A DNA stretch of 64,000 nucleotides from Aptenodytes patagonicus. Lineage: Eukaryota > Chordata > Aves > Sphenisciformes > Spheniscidae. Positions within the stretch are counted from its first letter, which is position 1. Each line of letters begins with the position of its first letter. Shown here one piece after another: positions 8,988 to 21,466 of the stretch. The DNA lies in NCBI RefSeq assembly GCF_965638725.1, contig NW_027472011.1, forward strand, positions 651,633 through 715,632, read 5' to 3'. The notes beneath the pieces were generated by a model, which searched no databases, had not been told where the DNA came from, and was given only the letters and a program-made list of their open reading frames with translations. The position numbers and the translations under genes were made by a program.

Positions 8988-10099
8988 GTGTCACCGCCGG
9001 CTGCACCGGGGCCATCGGCATCATCCTCCGGTCACGGCGGTGCACATCGTCCCCCACCACCGGCTCCCCGCTGCCCTCCACGCCCTCCCTGCCCCCTGCC
9101 CGGTGGGGGCAGCAGACCCCGGTTCGGAGCGTGGCTGGGAGCGGCCCCCGCCCGGCACAGAGCCCTGTGTGTGCCTGGGCTGCGTGTCCGGGGCTCCTTT
9201 CCGGGCTCCACCCTGGGGGTCCATCGCGGGGGTCCATCGCGGGGACCCCTGTGGGGACAGCCCATCCCCAGGTGCGCGGGACGTGGGCAGGGGCATGGGC
9301 AGGGCTCGGCTCAGCCCCCCGTCCCCGAGCCCCCAGCCCCAGCGCTGACGGCCCTTGTGCAGCCCATGGGGCCACTGGTCCCGCATCTCCGGGGCTGGCG
9401 GGGAGCCCTCTCCTGTGACGGGCTCAGGCACCGGGGGCCGGGGCAGGGCTGGGGGGCGAGTGGGCAGGGGCTGGCAGCGCCTGGAAAGCTGGAGGCGATG
9501 GTGTGGGGTGACATGCAGGGGCTTTAATGACAGGCGTGTCCCTGGGAGCCTGGCGGACCACGGTGGGGGTGGGTGACGACGGCGCCCATGGGTGTCCCCG
9601 GGGTGCAGCTGTGGCCAGGCTCACGGGACCCTCCTGCAGTAGTAGATGGTCCTGGCTATGACACCTGGGGGAGAAGCGATGATGAGCGGCTGCGCCCGTC
9701 GCCGCACCCAGCCCCGGCTGTGGGGACCGAGAGCTGGGACCCCTCGGCCATGGGGCCAGCCGGCACCACCGCTACCGCCACCAACATAGGCACCGGCACC
9801 TCTGGGCACTGCCCAGTGCCACCTCCTCCTGCCAAGCCGCCTGCACTGCCAGCCGGCCCGGGGGCTCCTCTTGCGTCTCCTCTGCCGGGGCGGTGACAAG
9901 CGGACCCGCCGGCACATGGTGGTGGTGACGCGGGGCCGGTGGTGACGCTGGGCGGCCACCCTCCTCCTGCGGGCTGGGGCCGGCCCGTAGCCATGGCGCC
10001 TGTGTGCAGCCGGGCGGCACCGTGGGGACATTGTGATGCCGCTGGTGATGCTGGCCCTGTAACGCGCCTCTGTCACAAAGGGCCTCGCCCCGGCACCCC

Positions 10100-10106
10100 T
10101 ATAAAA
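10100..10106 (+). promoter_or_regulatory. TATA box of protamine copy 3
   Basis: TATAAAA 78 bp before the ATG of copy 3. Confidence 0.8.
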
Positions 10107-10177
10107 GCGGGGTGGGGGCGCAGAGCCAACCCGCGGCAGGGCAGGGCGGCTGGCCACCCCACTCGGCCAGCCCCAGC

Positions 10178-10396
10178 ATGGCCCGGTCCCGGCGCAGCAG
10201 GTCCCGTAGCAGAAGCCGGCGCCGCCGCCGCAGCCTGGGCCACCAGAGACGCCCTCGCCGCCGATATGGCAGGAGCCGCCGCCGGCCTGCGGCACGCAGC
10301 CGCAGGTATGGAAGCAGCCGCCGGCGGCCTGGGGCACGCAGCCGCCGGTCCGGAAGGAGCCGGCGGCGGCATGGGGGACACAGCCTTCGCCGCTGA
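10178..10396 (+). CDS. Protamine, copy 3 (72 aa, R65H)
   Basis: Identical to copy 1 except for one CpG-type change (CGT to CAT near 10370) that replaces Arg65 by His in the C-terminal Arg run. Length, promoter and poly(A) signal (10478) are intact, so it should be functional. It is the only substitution variant among the six. Confidence 0.92.
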   Translation: MARSRRSRSRSRSRRRRRSLGHQRRPRRRYGRSRRRPAARSRRYGSSRRRPGARSRRSGRSRRRHGGHSLRR

Positions 10397-10859
10397 GTAG
10401 ACGCCAGCACTGGGCGTCTGCGGAGCCAGTGTCCCCGAGACCCCCGGCCGCCGCAGCACCGCGGCCCTGGCTCCATCAATAAAGCTGGAATGATTGAATG
10501 AGAGGTGTGCGTGTCCTTGGTGTCCCTGTGCGCCGGCTGCATGTCCCCTGGTGTCGTGTCCCACGGGTGGGCGTCCGTGTCTGCTGGGGGGGGGGGGGGT
10601 GTCCCATGGGTGCGCGTGTCCAGGACCAGCACACATCTCCGGGGATGGAGATGCCCCAGCCTGACTGCTCCTGTGCTGGCTCTGACCCCCATCTCCACGT
10701 CCCCAACCCGCCTCCACGTCCCCAACCCATCTCCATGTCCCAGCCCATCTCCATGTCCCAACCCATCTTCTCGTCCCCAGCCCATCTCCATGTCCCAGCC
10801 CATCTTCATGTCCCAGTCCACCTCCACGTCCCCAGCCCATCTCCATGCCTCCCGGGCAC

Positions 10860-12041
10860 TAGAATCAGAGAATCGTAGAAGCATTACGGTTGGAAAAGAC
10901 CTCTAAGACCATCGAGTCCCACCGTCGACCCAACACCACCATGCCCACTACACCATGGCCCTAAGCGCCTCATCTACACGTCTTTTAAATACCTCCAGGG
11001 GTGGGGACTCAACCACTTCCCTGGGCAGCCTCTTCCAATGTTTAACCACTCTTCCAGTAAAGACATTTTTCCTCACGTCCATTCCAAACCTCCCCTGGCG
11101 CAACTTGAGGCCCTTTCCTCTCAAGGTCAAGCAGGACCTGCCTCTCATGAATCCGTGCTGGCTAGGCCGGATCCCCTGGTTGTCCCGCTCATGCCTTGTG
11201 AGCGCCCTCAAGATGAACCGCTCCATCATCTTCCCCGGCACCGAGGTCAGGCTGACAGGCCTGTAGTTCCCCGGATCCTCCTTCCGGCCCTTCTTGTAGA
11301 TGGGCGTCACATTGGCAAGCCTCCAGTCGCCCCGGACCTCCCCCGGTCCTAAATCCATCCAGCAGTTAACCAGGACTGCTGATGAATGATGGAGAGCGGC
11401 TTGGCAAGCTCCTCCGCCAGCTCCCTCAGCACTCTCGGGTGGATCCCATCCGGCCCCATAGACTTGTGAGCGTCCAGGTGGTGTAGCAGGTCATTGACTG
11501 CTTCCTCTTGGATTACGGGGGGTTCATCCTGCTCGCCGTCCCTGTCTTCCAGCTCGGGGGGCCAAGTACCCTGAGGATAACTGGTCTGCCTGTTAAAGAC
11601 TGAGGCAAAGAAGGCATTGAGGACCTCAGCCTTTTCCTCATCCTCGGTGACAATGTTCCCCCCCGCATCCAGTAAGGGATGGAGATTCTCCTTGGCTCTC
11701 TTCTTGTCATTAATATATTTGTAAAAGCTTTTTTTGTTGTCTTTAACGACAGCGGCCAGATTGCGTTCTAGCTGGGCTTTTGCCTTTCTCATTTCTTCTC
11801 TGCACGACCTAACGAGATCCCTGTACTCTTCTTGAGTCGCCTGCCCCTTCTTCCACAAGCGGTAAACTCTCCTTTTTTTCCTGAGTCCCAGCAAGACCTC
11901 CCCGTTCAGCCAGGCCGGTCGTCTTCCCCGCCCGTTCTTCTTACCGCGTACAGGGACAGCCTGCTCCTGCGCCTTTAAGGCTTCCTTCCTGAAGAGCGTC
12001 CAGCCTTCCTGGACCCCTTTGCCCTTCAGGACCGTCTCCCA
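10860..12041 (-). mobile_element. CR1 LINE, internally deleted (unit 3)
   Basis: As in unit 2, with the same 20-bp insertion (about 11346-11365) splitting the frame, plus one missense change (Arg to Trp) near 11564. Confidence 0.9.
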
Positions 12042-13695
12042 AAATTAAATTGCTTATTAACCTCGGACAAAACCGAAACAATATTCCCGAGAAGTACCAA
12101 GAGCAGTATCTTAACTACCCAAGGATGTTCAAGATACTGAAAAGTGACTGTGATGGAGGAGGAAACACCATAGAAGAAGGTAGCGGCGCTGCCATGCTGT
12201 ACCTCCTCCATAAAAAACCTCTCAGAGGAAGAACTGTAATTGCTAATTGTCCCCACGCAGTGGTACCCGAAGGACAGGAATGGCTTCAGTGCAAAGCTCA
12301 AATACCAGGTTAAGCTCAAGGCCGGTGCTTTAATAACAAACCTCCCGGGCAAAACATCACTAATCACCGCAGGCCACAGCAAACTGCAAAACCCAACACT
12401 AATCTTTAACGTGTACAGCCAAGAAAAGGGCATGGCGCAGATCACACAAACCAATATCGAGAACAGATGAATCAATGTTGTGACCCGCAACTGCTAACGG
12501 GTATAAATTCCTTAATGCGCTCTGGTTAATCTGTCGTTATCTCAAACCCTTCGGGCCCCACGTTGGGCGCCAAAAAGGACTGTCGCGGTTCAACCTCAGC
12601 CGGCAACTGAGCCCCACGCAGCCGCTCGCTGGGTGGGATGGGGGAGAGAATGGGAGGAGTAAAAGAGAGAAAACTCGTGGGTTGAGATAAGAACAGTTTA
12701 AGAGTTGAAATAAAATAAAAGAGTAACAATAATAGCAACAATGATAAGAAAAGAATATACAAAGCAAGCGATGCACGATGCAGTTGCTCACCACCCGCCG
12801 ACCGATGCCCAGCCAGTCCCTGAGCAGCGGCCCCCCCGGCCAGCTTCCCCCAGTTTAGGTACTGAGCATGATGTCCCATGGTATGGAATGTCCCTTTGGC
12901 CGGTTTGGGTCAGCTGTCCTGGCCGTGCCCCCTCCCAGCTTCTTGCGCACCTCCAGCCTGCTCAGTCGGCAGAGCACGGGAAGCTGAAAAGCCCTTGCCT
13001 AGTGTAAGCACTGCTCCGCAAGAACTACAACATCGCTGTGTTGTCAACATTGTTCTGGTCCTAAATCCAAAACACAGCTCTGTACCAGCTACTGGGAAGA
13101 AAATTAAAAATATACCAGCCAAAACCGGGACAGATGCGCCCGAAGGAGGCTGTGACCCCGTGGGAAGCCCGCGCTGGAGCAGGTTTGCTGGCAGGACTTG
13201 TGACCCCGTGGGGGACCCACGCTGGAGCAGTCAGTTCCGGAAGGACTGTGCCCCGTGGTGAGGACCCACGCTGGAGCAGACGCCCGTGGGAGGGACCCCA
13301 CGCTGGAGCAGGGCAAGAGCGTGAGGAGGACGGAGAGGCAGAGACAATGTGCGATGAACTGGCCGCAAGCCCCATTCCCCGTCCCCCTGCGCCGCTCGGG
13401 CGGAGGAGGTGGAGAATTTGGGAGGGAAGTTGAGCCTGGGGAGAAGGGAGGGGTGGGGGGAAGGGGTTTATAGATTTGTTCTTATCTCTCATTATCCTAC
13501 TTCCTTGTTAATTGGCAATAAATTTATTTAATTTCCCCGACTCGAGCCTGTTTTGCCCGTGATGGTACTTGCGGAGTGATCTCCCTGCCCTGACCTCCAC
13601 CCACGAGCCTTTTGTCGTGTTTTCTCCCCCTTGAGGAGGGCAGTGACGGAGCGGCTGGGTGGGCACCAGCGCCCAGCCAAGCTCAACCCACCCCA
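12042..13695 (-). mobile_element. Nested endogenous retrovirus block (unit 3)
   Basis: Internal fragment 12042-12554, primer binding site 12555-12572, LTR 12581-13132, outer LTR remnant 13133-13695. Confidence 0.8.
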
Positions 13696-14808
13696 GTGTC
13701 ACCGCCGGCTGCACCGGGGCCATCGGCATCATCCTCCGGTCACGGCGGTGCACATCGTCCCCCACCACCGGCTCCCCGCTGCCCTCCACGCCCTCCCTGC
13801 CCCCTGCCCGGTGGGGGCAGCAGACCCCGGTTCGGAGCGTGGCTGGGAGCGGCCCCCGCCCGGCACAGAGCCCTGTGTGTGCCTGGGCTGCGTGTCCGGG
13901 GCTCCTTTCCGGGCTCCACCCTGGGGGTCCATCGCGGGGGTCCATCGCGGGGACCCCTGTGGGGACAGCCCATCCCCAGGTGCGCGGGACGTGGGCAGGG
14001 GCATGGGCAGGGCTCGGCTCAGCCCCCCCGTCCCCGAGCCCCCAGCCCCAGCGCTGACGGCCCTTGTGCAGCCCATGGGGCCACTGGTCCCGCATCCCCG
14101 GGGCTGGCGGGGAGCCCTCTCCTGTGACGGGCTCAGGCACCGGGGGCCGGGGCAGGGCTGGGGGGCGAGTGGGCAGGGGCTGGCAGCGCCTGGAAAGCTG
14201 GAGGCGATGGTGTGGGGTGACATGCGGGGGCTTTAATGACAGGCGTGTCCCTGGGAGCCTGGCGGACCACGGTGGGGGTGGGTGACGACGGCGCCCATGG
14301 GTGTCCTCGGGGTGCAGCTGTGGCCTGGCTCACGGGACCCTCCTGCAGTAGTAGATGGTCCTGGCTATGACACCTGGGGGAGAAGCGATGATGAGCGGCT
14401 GCGCCCGTCGCCGCACCCAGCCCCGGCTGTGGGGACCGAGAGCTGGGACCCCTCGGCCATGGGGCCAGCCGGCACCACCGCTACCGCCACCAACATAGGC
14501 ACCGGCACCTCTGGGCACTGCCCAGTGCCACCTCCTCCTGCCAAGCCGCCTGCACTGCCAGCCGGCCCGGGGGCTCCTCTTGCGTCTCCTCTGCCGGGGC
14601 GGTGACAAGCGGACCCGCCGGCACATGGTGGTGGTGACGCGGGGCCGGTGGTGATGCTGGGCGGCCACCCTCCTCCTGCGGGCTGGGGCCGGCCCGTAGC
14701 CATGGCGCCTGTGTGCAGCCGGGCGGCACCGTGGGGACATTGTGATGCCGCTGGTGATGCTGGCCCTGTAACGCGCCTCTGTCACAAAGGGCCTCGCCCC
14801 GGCACCCC

Positions 14809-14815
14809 TATAAAA
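14809..14815 (+). promoter_or_regulatory. TATA box of protamine copy 4
   Basis: TATAAAA 78 bp before the ATG of copy 4. Confidence 0.8.
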
Positions 14816-14886
14816 GCGGGGTGGGGGCGCAGAGCCAACCCGCGGCAGGGCAGGGCGGCTGGCCACCCCACTCGGCCAGCCCCAGC

Positions 14887-15105
14887 ATGGCCCGGTCCCG
14901 GCGCAGCAGGTCCCGTAGCAGAAGCCGGCGCCGCCGCCGCAGCCTGGGCCACCAGAGACGCCCTCGCCGCCGATATGGCAGGAGCCGCCGCCGGCCTGCG
15001 GCACGCAGCCGCAGGTATGGAAGCAGCCGCCGGCGGCCTGGGGCACGCAGCCGCCGGTCCGGAAGGAGCCGGCGGCGGCGTGGGGGACACAGCCTTCGCC
15101 GCTGA
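14887..15105 (+). CDS. Protamine, copy 4 (72 aa)
   Basis: Protein identical to copies 1, 2 and 5. Poly(A) signal at 15187. The promoter side carries a C-to-T change near 14653. Confidence 0.92.
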   Translation: MARSRRSRSRSRSRRRRRSLGHQRRPRRRYGRSRRRPAARSRRYGSSRRRPGARSRRSGRSRRRRGGHSLRR

Positions 15106-15568
15106 GTAGACGCCAGCACTGGGCGTCTGCGGAGCCAGTGTCCCCGAGACCCCCGGCCGCCGCAGCACCGCGGCCCTGGCTCCATCAATAAAGCTGGAAT
15201 GATTGAATGAGAGGTGTGCGTGTCCTTGGTGTCCCTGTGCGCCGGCTGCATGTCCCCTGGTGTCGTGTCCCACGGGTGGGCGTCCGTGTCTGCTGGGGGG
15301 GGGGGGGGTGTCCCATGGGTGCGCGTGTCCAGGACCAGCACACATCTCCGGGGATGGAGATGCCCCAGCCTGACTGCTCCTGTGCTGGCTCTGACCCCCA
15401 TCTCCACGTCCCCAACCCGCCTCCACGTCCCCAACCCATCTCCATGTCCCAGCCCATCTCCATGTCCCAACCCATCTTCTCGTCCCCAGCCCATCTCCAT
15501 GTCCCAGCCCATCTTCATGTCCCAGTCCACCTCCACGTCCCCAGCCCATCTCCATGCCTCCCGGGCAC

Positions 15569-16730
15569 TAGAATCAGAGAATCGTAGAAGCATTACGGTT
15601 GGAAAAGACCTCTAAGACCATCGAGTCCCACCGTCGACCCAACACCACCATGCCCACTACACCATGGCCCTAAGCGCCTCATCTACACGTCTTTTAAATA
15701 CCTCCAGGGGTGGGGACTCAACCACTTCCCTGGGCAACCTCTTCCAATGTTTAACCACTCTTCCAGTAAAGACATTTTTCCTCACGTCCATTCCAAACCT
15801 CCCCTGGCGCAACTTGAGGCCCTTTCCTCTCAAGGTCAAGCAGGACCTGCCTCTCATGAATCCGTGCTGGCTAGGCCGGATCCCCTGGTTGTCCCGCTCA
15901 TGCCTTGTGAGCGCCCTCAAGATGAACCGCTCCATCATCTTCCCCGGCACCGAGGTCAGGCTGACAGGCCTGTAGTTCCCCGGATCCTCCTTCCGGCCCT
16001 TCCTGTAGATGGGCGTCACATTGGCAAGCCTCCAGTCGCCCGGGACCTCCCCCGTTAACCAGGACTGCTGATGAATGATGGAGAGCGGCTTGGCAAGCTC
16101 CTCCGCCAGCTCCCTCAGCACTCTCGGGTGGATCCCATCCGGCCCCATAGACTTGTGAGCGTCCAGGTGGTGTAGCAGGTCATTGACTGCTTCCTCTTGG
16201 ATTACGGGGGGTTCATCCTGCTCGCCGTCCCTGTCTTCCAGCTCGGGGGGCCGAGTACCCTGAGGATAACTGGTCTGCCTGTTAAAGACTGAGGCAAAGA
16301 AGGCATTGAGGACCTCAGCCTTTTCCTCATCCTCGGTGACAATGTTCCCCCCCGCATCCAGTAAGGGATGGAGATTCTCCTTGGCTCTCTTCTTGTCATT
16401 AATATATTTGTAAAAGCTTTTTTTGTTGTCTTTAACGACAGCGGCCAGATTGCGTTCTAGCTGGGCTTTTGCCTTTCTCATTTCTTCTCTGCACGACCTA
16501 ACGAGATCCCTGTACTCTTCTTGAGTCGCCTGCCCCTTCTTCCACAAGCGGTAAACTCTCCTTTTTTTCCTGAGTCCCAGCAAGACCTCCCCGTTCAGCC
16601 AGGCCGGTCGTCTTCCCCGCCCGTTCTTCTTACCGCGTACAGGGACAGCCTGCTCCTGCGCCTTTAAGGCTTCCTTCCTGAAGAGCGTCCAGCCTTCCTG
16701 GACCCCTTTGCCCTTCAGGACCGTCTCCCA
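15569..16730 (-). mobile_element. CR1 LINE, internally deleted (unit 4)
   Basis: Has the uninterrupted 308-codon frame of unit 1 (15657-16583) without the 20-bp insertion, and reads Ile where unit 1 has Phe near 16010. Confidence 0.9.
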
Positions 16731-18434
16731 AAATTAAATTGCTTATTAACCTCGGACAAAACCAAAACAATATTCCCGAGAAGTACCAAGAGCAGTATCT
16801 TAACTACCCAAGGATGTTCAAGATACTGAAAAGTGACTGTGATGGAGGAGGAAACACCATAGAAGAAGGTAGCGGCGCTGCCATGCTGTACCTCCTCCAT
16901 AAAAAACCTCTCAGAGGAAGAACTGTAATTGCTAATTGTCCCCACGCAGTGGTACCCGAAGGACAGGAATGGCTTCAGTGCAAAGCTCAAATACCAGGTT
17001 AAGCTCAAGGCCGGTGCTTTAATAACAAACCTCCCGGGCAAAACATCACTAATCACCGCAGGCCACAGCAAACTGCAAAACCCAACACTAATCTTTAACG
17101 TGTACAGCCAAGAAAAGGGCATGGCGCAGATCACACAAACCAATATCGAGAACAGATGAATCAATGTTGTGACCCGCAACTGCTAACGGGTATAAATTCC
17201 TTAATGCGCTCTGGTTAATCTGTCGTTATCTCAAACCCTTCGGGCCCCACGTTGGGCGCCAAAAAGGACTGTCGCGGTTCAACCTCAGCCGGCAACTGAG
17301 CCCCACGCAGCCGCTCGCTGGGTGGGATGGGGGAGAGAATGGGAGGAGTAAAAGAGAGAAAACTCGTGGGTTGAGATAAGAACAGTTTAAGAGTTGAAAT
17401 AAAATAAAAGAGTAACAATAATAGCAACAATGATAAGAAAAGAATATACAAAGCAAGCGATGCACGATGCAGTTGCTCACCACCCGCCGACCGATGCCCA
17501 GCCAGTCCCTGAGCAGCGGCCCCCCCGGCCAGCTTCCCCCAGTTTAGGTACTGAGCATGATGTCCCATGGTATGGAATGTCCCTCTGGCCGGTTTGGGTC
17601 AGCTGTCCTGGCTGTGCCCCCTCCCAGCTTCTTGTGCACCTCCAGCCTGCTCAGTCGGCAGAGCACGGGAAGCTGAAAAGCCCTTGCCTAGTGTAAGCAC
17701 TGCTCCGCAAGAACTACAACATCGCTGTGTTGTCAACATTGTTCTGGTCCTAAATCCAAAACACAGCTCTGTACCAGCTACTGGGAAGAAAATTAAAAAT
17801 ATACCAGCCAAAACCGGGACAGATGCGCCCGAAGGAGGCTGTGACCCCGTGGGAAGCCCGCGCTGGAGCAGGCTCCTGGCAGGACTTGTGGCCCTGTGGA
17901 GAGGAGCCCGCGCTGGAGCAGGTTTGCTGGCAGGACTTGTGACCCCGTGGGGGACCCACGCTGGAGCAGTCAGTTCTGGAAGGACTGTGCCCCGTGGTGA
18001 GGACCCACGCTGGAGCAGACGCCCGTGGGAGGGACCCCACGCTGGAGCAGGGCAAGAGCGTGAGGAGGACGGAGCGGCAGAGACAATGTGCGATGAACTG
18101 GCCGCAAGCCCCATTCCCCGTCCCCCTGCGCCGCTCGGGCGGAGGAGGTGGAGAATTTGGGAGGGAAGTTGAGCCTGGGGAGAAGGGAGGGGTGGGGGGA
18201 AGGGGTTTATAGATTTGTTCTTATCTCTCATTATCCTACTTCCTTGTTAATTGGCAATAAATTTATTTAATTTCCCCGACTCGAGCCTGTTTTGCCCGTG
18301 GTGGTACTTGCGGAGTGATCTCCCTGCCCTGACCTCCACCCACGAGCCTTTTGTCGTGTTTTCTCCCCCTTGAGGAGGGCAGTGACGGAGCGGCTGGGTG
18401 GGCACCAGCGCCCAGCCAAGCTCAACCCACCCCA
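16731..18434 (-). mobile_element. Nested endogenous retrovirus block (unit 4)
   Basis: Internal fragment 16731-17243, primer binding site 17244-17261, LTR 17270-17821, outer LTR remnant 17822-18434, which is 50 bp longer because one GCTGGAGCAG repeat cycle is added at 17872-17921. Confidence 0.8.
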
Positions 18435-19546
18435 GTGTCACCGCCGGCTGCACCGGAGCCATCGGCATCATCCTCCGGTCACGGCGGTGCACATCGTCCC
18501 CCACCACCGGCTCCCCGCTGCCCTCCACGCCCTCCCTGCCCCCTGCCCGGTGGGGGCAGCAGACCCCGGTTCGGAGCGTGGCTGGGAGCGGCCCCTGCCC
18601 GGCACAGAGCCCTGTGTGTGCCTGGGCTGCGTGTCCGGGGCTCCTTTCCGGGCTCCACCCTGGGGGTCCATCGCGGGGGTCCATCGCGGGGACCCCTGTG
18701 GGGACAGCCCATCCCCAGGTGCGCGGGACGTGGGCAGGGGCATGGGCAGGGCTCGGCTCAGCCCCCCGTCCCCGAGCCCCCAGCCCCAGCGCTGACGGCC
18801 CTTGTGCAGCCCATGGGGCCACTGGTCCCGCATCCCCGGGGCTGGCGGGGAGCCCTCTCCTGTGACGGGCTCAGGCACCGGGGGCCGGGGCAGGGCTGGG
18901 GGGCGAGTGGGCAGGGGCTGGCAGCGCCTGGAAAGCTGGAGGCGATGGTGTGGGGTGACATGCGGGGGCTTTAATGACAGGCGTGTCCCTGGGAGCCTGG
19001 CGGACCACGGTGGGGGTGGGTGACGACGGCGCCCATGGGTGTCCCCGGGGTGCAGCTGTGGCCAGGCTCACGGGACCCTCCTGCAGTAGTAGATGGTCCT
19101 GGCTATGACACCTGGGGGAGAAGCGATGATGAGCGGCTGCGCCCGTCGCCGCACCCAGCCCCGGCTGTGGGGACCGAGAGCTGGGACCCCTCGGCCATGG
19201 GGCCAGCCGGCACCACCGCTACCGCCACCAACATAGGCACCGGCACCTCTGGGCACTGCCCAGTGCCACCTCCTCCTGCCAAGCCGCCTGCACTGCCAGC
19301 CGGCCCGGGGGCTCCTCTTGCGTCTCCTCTGCCGGGGCGGTGACAAGCGGACCCGCCGGCACATGGTGGTGGTGACGCGGGGCCGGTGGTGACGCTGGGC
19401 GGCCACCCTCCTCCTGCGGGCTGGGGCCGGCCCGTAGCCATGGCGCCTGTGTGCAGCCGGGCGGCACCGTGGGGACATTGTGATGCCGCTGGTGATGCTG
19501 GCCCTGTAACGCGCCTCTGTCACAAAGGGCCTCGCCCCGGCACCCC

Positions 19547-19553
19547 TATAAAA
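19547..19553 (+). promoter_or_regulatory. TATA box of protamine copy 5
   Basis: TATAAAA 78 bp before the ATG of copy 5. Confidence 0.8.
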
Positions 19554-19624
19554 GCGGGGTGGGGGCGCAGAGCCAACCCGCGGCAGGGCAGGGCGGCTGG
19601 CCACCCCACTCGGCCAGCCCCAGC

Positions 19625-19843
19625 ATGGCCCGGTCCCGGCGCAGCAGGTCCCGCAGCAGAAGCCGGCGCCGCCGCCGCAGCCTGGGCCACCAGAGACGCC
19701 CTCGCCGCCGATATGGCAGGAGCCGCCGCCGGCCTGCGGCACGCAGCCGCAGGTATGGAAGCAGCCGCCGGCGGCCTGGGGCACGCAGCCGCCGGTCCGG
19801 AAGGAGCCGGCGGCGGCGTGGGGGACACAGCCTTCGCCGCTGA
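19625..19843 (+). CDS. Protamine, copy 5 (72 aa)
   Basis: Protein identical to copy 1. One synonymous change (CGT to CGC, codon 10) marks this copy. Poly(A) signal at 19925. Confidence 0.92.
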   Translation: MARSRRSRSRSRSRRRRRSLGHQRRPRRRYGRSRRRPAARSRRYGSSRRRPGARSRRSGRSRRRRGGHSLRR

Positions 19844-20307
19844 GTAGACGCCAGCACTGGGCGTCTGCGGAGCCAGTGTCCCCGAGACCCCCGGCCGCCG
19901 CAGCACCGCGGCCCTGGCTCCATCAATAAAGCTGGAATGATTGAATGAGAGGTGTGCGTGTCCTTGGTGTCCCTGTGCGCCGGCTGCGTGTCCCCTGGTG
20001 TCGTGTCCCACGGGTGGGCGTCCGTGTCTGCTGGGGGGGGGGGGGGGTGTCCCATGGGTGCGCGTGTCCAGGACCAGCACACATCTCCGGGGATGGAGAT
20101 GCCCCAGCCTGACTGCTCCTGTGCTGGCTCTGACCCCCATCTCCACGTCCCCAACCCGCCTCCACGTCCCCAACCCATCTCCATGTCCCAGCCCATCTCC
20201 ATGTCCCAACCCATCTTCTCGTCCCCAGCCCATCTCCATGTCCCAGCCCATCTTCATGTCCCAGTCCACCTCCACGTCCCCAGCCCATCTCCATGCCTCC
20301 CGGGCAC

Positions 20308-21466
20308 TAGAATCAGAGAATCGTAGAAGCATTACGGTTGGAAAAGACCTCTAAGACCATCGAGTCCCACCGTCGACCCAACACCACCATGCCCACTACA
20401 CCATGGCCCTAAGCGCCTCATCTACACGTCTTTTAAATACCTCCAGGGGTGGGGACTCAACCACTTCCCTGGGCAGCCTCTTCCAATGTTTAACCACTCT
20501 TCCAGTAAAGACATTTTTCCTCACGTCCATTCCAAACCTCCCCTGGCGCAACTTGAGGCCCTTTCCTCTCAAGGTCAAGCAGGACCTGCCTCTCATGAAT
20601 CCGTGCTGGCTAGGCCGGATCCCCTGGTTGTCCCGCTCATGCCTTGTGAGCGCCCTCAAGATGAACCGCTCCATCATCTTCCCCGGCACCGAGGTCAGGC
20701 TGACAGGCCTGTAGTTCCCCGGATCCTCCTTCCGGCCCTTCCTGTAGATGGTCACATTGGCAAGCCTCCAGTCGCCCGGGACCTCCCCCGTTAACCAGGA
20801 CTGCTGATGAATGATGGAGAGCGGCTTGGCAAGCTCCTCCGCCAGCTCCCTCAGCACTCTCGGGTGGATCCCATCCGGCCCCATAGACTTGTGAGCGTCC
20901 AGGTGGTGTAGCAGGTCATTGACTGCTTCCTCTTGGATTACGGGGGGTTCATCCTGCTCGCCGTCCCTGTCTTCCAGCTCGGGGGGCCGAGTACCCTGAG
21001 GATAACTGGTCTGCCTGTTAAAGACTGAGGCAAAGAAGGCATTGAGGACCTCAGCCTTTTCCTCATCCTCGGTGACAATGTTCCCCCCCGCATCCAGTAA
21101 GGGATGGAGATTCTCCTTGGCTCTCTTCTTGTCATTAATATATTTGTAAAAGCTTTTTTTGTTGTCTTTAACGACAGCGGCCAGATTGCGTTCTAGCTGG
21201 GCTTTTGCCTTTCTCATTTCTTCTCTGCACGACCTAACGAGATCCCTGTACTCTTCTTGAGTCGCCTGCCCCTTCTTCCACAAGCGGTAAACTCTCCTTT
21301 TTTTCCTGAGTCCCAGCAAGACCTCCCCGTTCAGCCAGGCCGGTCGTCTTCCCCGCCCGTTCTTCTTACCGCGTACAGGGACAGCCTGCTCCTGCGCCTT
21401 TAAGGCTTCCTTCCTGAAGAGCGTCCAGCCTTCCTGGACCCCTTTGCCCTTCAGGACCGTCTCCCA
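20308..21466 (-). mobile_element. CR1 LINE, internally deleted (unit 5)
   Basis: Frame of 307 codons (20396-21319). A 3-bp deletion near 20752 removes one residue before the NYRPVSLTS block. Otherwise as in units 1 and 4. Confidence 0.9.

Larger units (their letters stand above)
4689..9396. repeat. Protamine array unit 2 (4708 bp)
   Basis: Direct repeat of unit 1, base for base over nearly all its length. It carries a 20-bp insertion inside the CR1 at about 6638-6657 that splits the CR1 reading frame in two. Further single-base marks shared with unit 3 include a C in the LTR at about 8216 and an A in the purine-rich stretch near 8627. Confidence 0.97.
9397..14105. repeat. Protamine array unit 3 (4709 bp)
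   Basis: Direct repeat sharing the 20-bp CR1 insertion (about 11346-11365) with unit 2. It has one extra C in the run near 14025, and its protamine carries a missense change (R65H). Near its right end it has the CATCCCC form shared with units 4 and 5 rather than the CATCTCC form of units 1 and 2. Confidence 0.97.
14106..18843. repeat. Protamine array unit 4 (4738 bp)
   Basis: Direct repeat without the 20-bp CR1 insertion but with a 50-bp insertion at about 17872-17921. That insertion adds one more cycle of the GCTGGAGCAG-containing short repeat in the outer retroviral remnant. Confidence 0.97.
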
